NCBI RefSeq assembly: GCF_013114825.1
Contig: NZ_JAAVLX010000002.1
Span: 248,001-312,000 of the forward strand
Direction of reading: 5' to 3'
From: Bradyrhizobium australiense
GTDB taxonomy: Bacteria; Pseudomonadota; Alphaproteobacteria; Rhizobiales; Xanthobacteraceae
Length of the DNA: 64,000 bases
Shown: positions 62,894 through 64,000 of the stretch, one piece after another
How positions within the stretch are numbered: the first letter of the stretch is position 1
How the letters are laid out: each line of letters begins with the position of its first letter
Made by a program: the position numbers and the translations under genes
The notes under the pieces: model-generated
Seen by the model: the letters and a program-made list of their open reading frames with translations, nothing else
Databases searched by the model: none
What the model was told of the DNA's origin: nothing

Positions 62894-62899
62894 AAGAGC

Positions 62900-64000
62900 C
62901 TACGCCTTCCCGCTCATATAGGCCGGCAGCCAATGCTCGAACGCCGTTTTCAGCGCACTCACCGCGACCGGCGCTTCACCGGCCACCGCGATCGCGTCGC
63001 CACCCGTGGTGCCGATCCGCGCGCACGGCACGCCCGCGCCGTTCATTTTGGCCAGCACCAGGCCGGCGTCGGCCGGCGGCACCGTCACGATGTAGCGCGC
63101 CTGATCCTCGCCGAACCAATACGCGTGCGGCACGATCGATGTAGGCGCCGCCAATAGCTGCGCGCCGATGCCGCTGGCGATAGCCATCTCGGCCAGCGCG
63201 ATCAGCAAGCCACCGTCGGAGACGTCATGCACCGCAGTCGCCGTGCCGGCGTGGATCATGCCGCGCACCACGTCGCCGTTGCGCTTCTCGGCCGCGAGAT
63301 CGACCGGCGGCGGCGCGCCCTCTTCGCGCCCGCAGACATCGCGCAGGTAGACCGACTGTCCGAGCCAGCCCTGGGTGTCGCCGATCAGCAGGATCGCTTC
63401 ACCGGCGGCCTTGAACGCCAACGTGGCCGATTTGGTGAAATCGTCGAGCAGTCCGACGCCACCGATCGAGGGCGTCGGCAGGATGCCGCGGCCGTTGGTT
63501 TCGTTGTAGAGCGAGACGTTGCCCGACACGACCGGGAAATCGAGCGCGGTGCAGGCTTCCGAGATGCCCTTCAGGCAGCCGACGAACTGGCCCATGATTT
63601 CGGGCCGTTCCGGATTGCCGAAATTGAGATTGTCGGTGATCGCGAGCGGCCGGCCGCCGACCGCGGTGATGTTGCGCCAAGCTTCGGCGACGGCCTGTAT
63701 GCCGCCTTGATACGGATCGGCCTCGCAATAGCGCGGCGTGACGTCGACGGTGAGCGCAAGCCCCTTCGGCCCGTCCCCGACGCGCACCACGGCAGCGTCG
63801 CCGCCGGGGCGCTGCACGGTATTGCCGAGAATGACGTGGTCGTATTGCTCCCACACCCAGCGCTTGGAGCACAGTTCGGGCGTGCCGATCAGCTTTTCCA
63901 GCGCCGCGGAAATGCCGAGCGGCGGCTTCACTTCGCGCGCGTGCACCACCGGTAAGGCTTCGGATGCGACATGCGGCCGGTCATACACCGGCGCCTCGTC
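62900..64000 (-). CDS. purL: phosphoribosylformylglycinamidine synthase subunit PurL (C-terminal part)
   Basis: The C-terminal ~366 residues of the small-type PurL, which with PurQ and PurS converts FGAR to FGAM in purine synthesis. Features are ALEKLIGTPELCSKRWVWEQ and YDHVILGNTVQRPGGDAAV, then the second AIRS-type half with AVAEAWRNITAVGGRPLAIT, NFGNPERPE and SGNVSLYNETNG. AVHDVSDGGLLIALAEMA marks the C-terminal AIRS_C domain. The frame continues past the right edge, so the N-terminal half and start are outside. Confidence 0.96.
   Translation of the reverse strand, partial: DEAPVYDRPHVASEALPVVHAREVKPPLGISAALEKLIGTPELCSKRWVWEQYDHVILGNTVQRPGGDAAVVRVGDGPKGLALTVDVTPRYCEADPYQGGIQAVAEAWRNITAVGGRPLAITDNLNFGNPERPEIMGQFVGCLKGISEACTALDFPVVSGNVSLYNETNGRGILPTPSIGGVGLLDDFTKSATLAFKAAGEAILLIGDTQGWLGQSVYLRDVCGREEGAPPPVDLAAEKRNGDVVRGMIHAGTATAVHDVSDGGLLIALAEMAIASGIGAQLLAAPTSIVPHAYWFGEDQARYIVTVPPADAGLVLAKMNGAGVPCARIGTTGGDAIAVAGEAPVAVSALKTAFEHWLPAYMSGKA

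Overview
The window is high-GC DNA with dense, mostly operonic genes and reads as chromosomal sequence from an alphaproteobacterium of the Bradyrhizobium / Nitrobacteraceae type. The gene families support this: a liv-type ABC operon, pca genes, a FtrB/FtrC-like iron uptake pair, egtB-egtD, an NdvC-like GH17 membrane protein, monothiol glutaredoxin and BolA-like genes, and a CopG regulator paired with a PHB-depolymerase-type esterase. So do many short palindromic intergenic repeats of the kind common in that group. No rRNA, tRNA, CRISPR array, transposase or prophage gene was seen. The assignment is inference from content, not from a marker search.

Layout. 1-5.3 kb (minus): accessory and small-subunit genes of a CO-dehydrogenase-like molybdenum hydroxylase (coxG, coxS, coxM, coxD, coxE, two XdhC-type genes), with no catalytic large subunit between S and M. 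5.5-8.3 kb: pcaB-pcaD-pcaC of the protocatechuate branch of the beta-ketoadipate pathway. 8.6-14.4 kb: a small Q/G/P-rich gene, then a complete branched-chain amino-acid type ABC transporter (livH, M, G, F and the binding protein). 14.6-26.1 kb: a signalling block with a 2096-residue hybrid kinase built on eleven tandem 92-residue HAMP units (architecture of the fungal Nik1/Os-1 kinases), a receiver-PAS-HWE kinase, a single-domain receiver and a MASE4-PAS-PAS hybrid kinase.

26.2-34.6 kb: P1 peptidase, EF-hand protein, rpe, a glycine-zipper envelope protein, a Ser/Thr kinase-universal stress protein fusion in an operon with a metallophosphoesterase, a CopG-esterase pair, and a TetR operon with a visible operator and promoter. 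34.7-36.8 kb: a three-gene operon of a MotA/TolQ-type channel with two uncharacterised membrane proteins. 37-42.8 kb: a NarL-type two-component pair, purB, a ferrous iron permease with cupredoxin, and murI.

42.8-50.5 kb: acyltransferase, HpcH/HpaI aldolase, a stand-alone E2-like acyltransferase, rpsD with promoter and leader hairpin, a hicB antitoxin beside a decayed hicA, threonine aldolase, and the GH17-like glucan protein. 50.7-58.3 kb: a GH1 glycosidase, two tandem family VIII-type serine hydrolases, a macro-domain gene whose frame lacks a canonical start and overlaps the grxD stop, and the ergothioneine genes egtB-egtD. 58.3-64 kb: small hypotheticals, LtrA, BolA-like, DUF427, DUF1328 and acyltransferase genes, and the C-terminal part of purL running off the right edge.

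Palindromic repeats sit inside several apparent operons (coxD/coxE, pcaB/pcaD, pcaD/pcaC, livG/livF), where they may form mRNA hairpins that separate expression of neighbouring genes.
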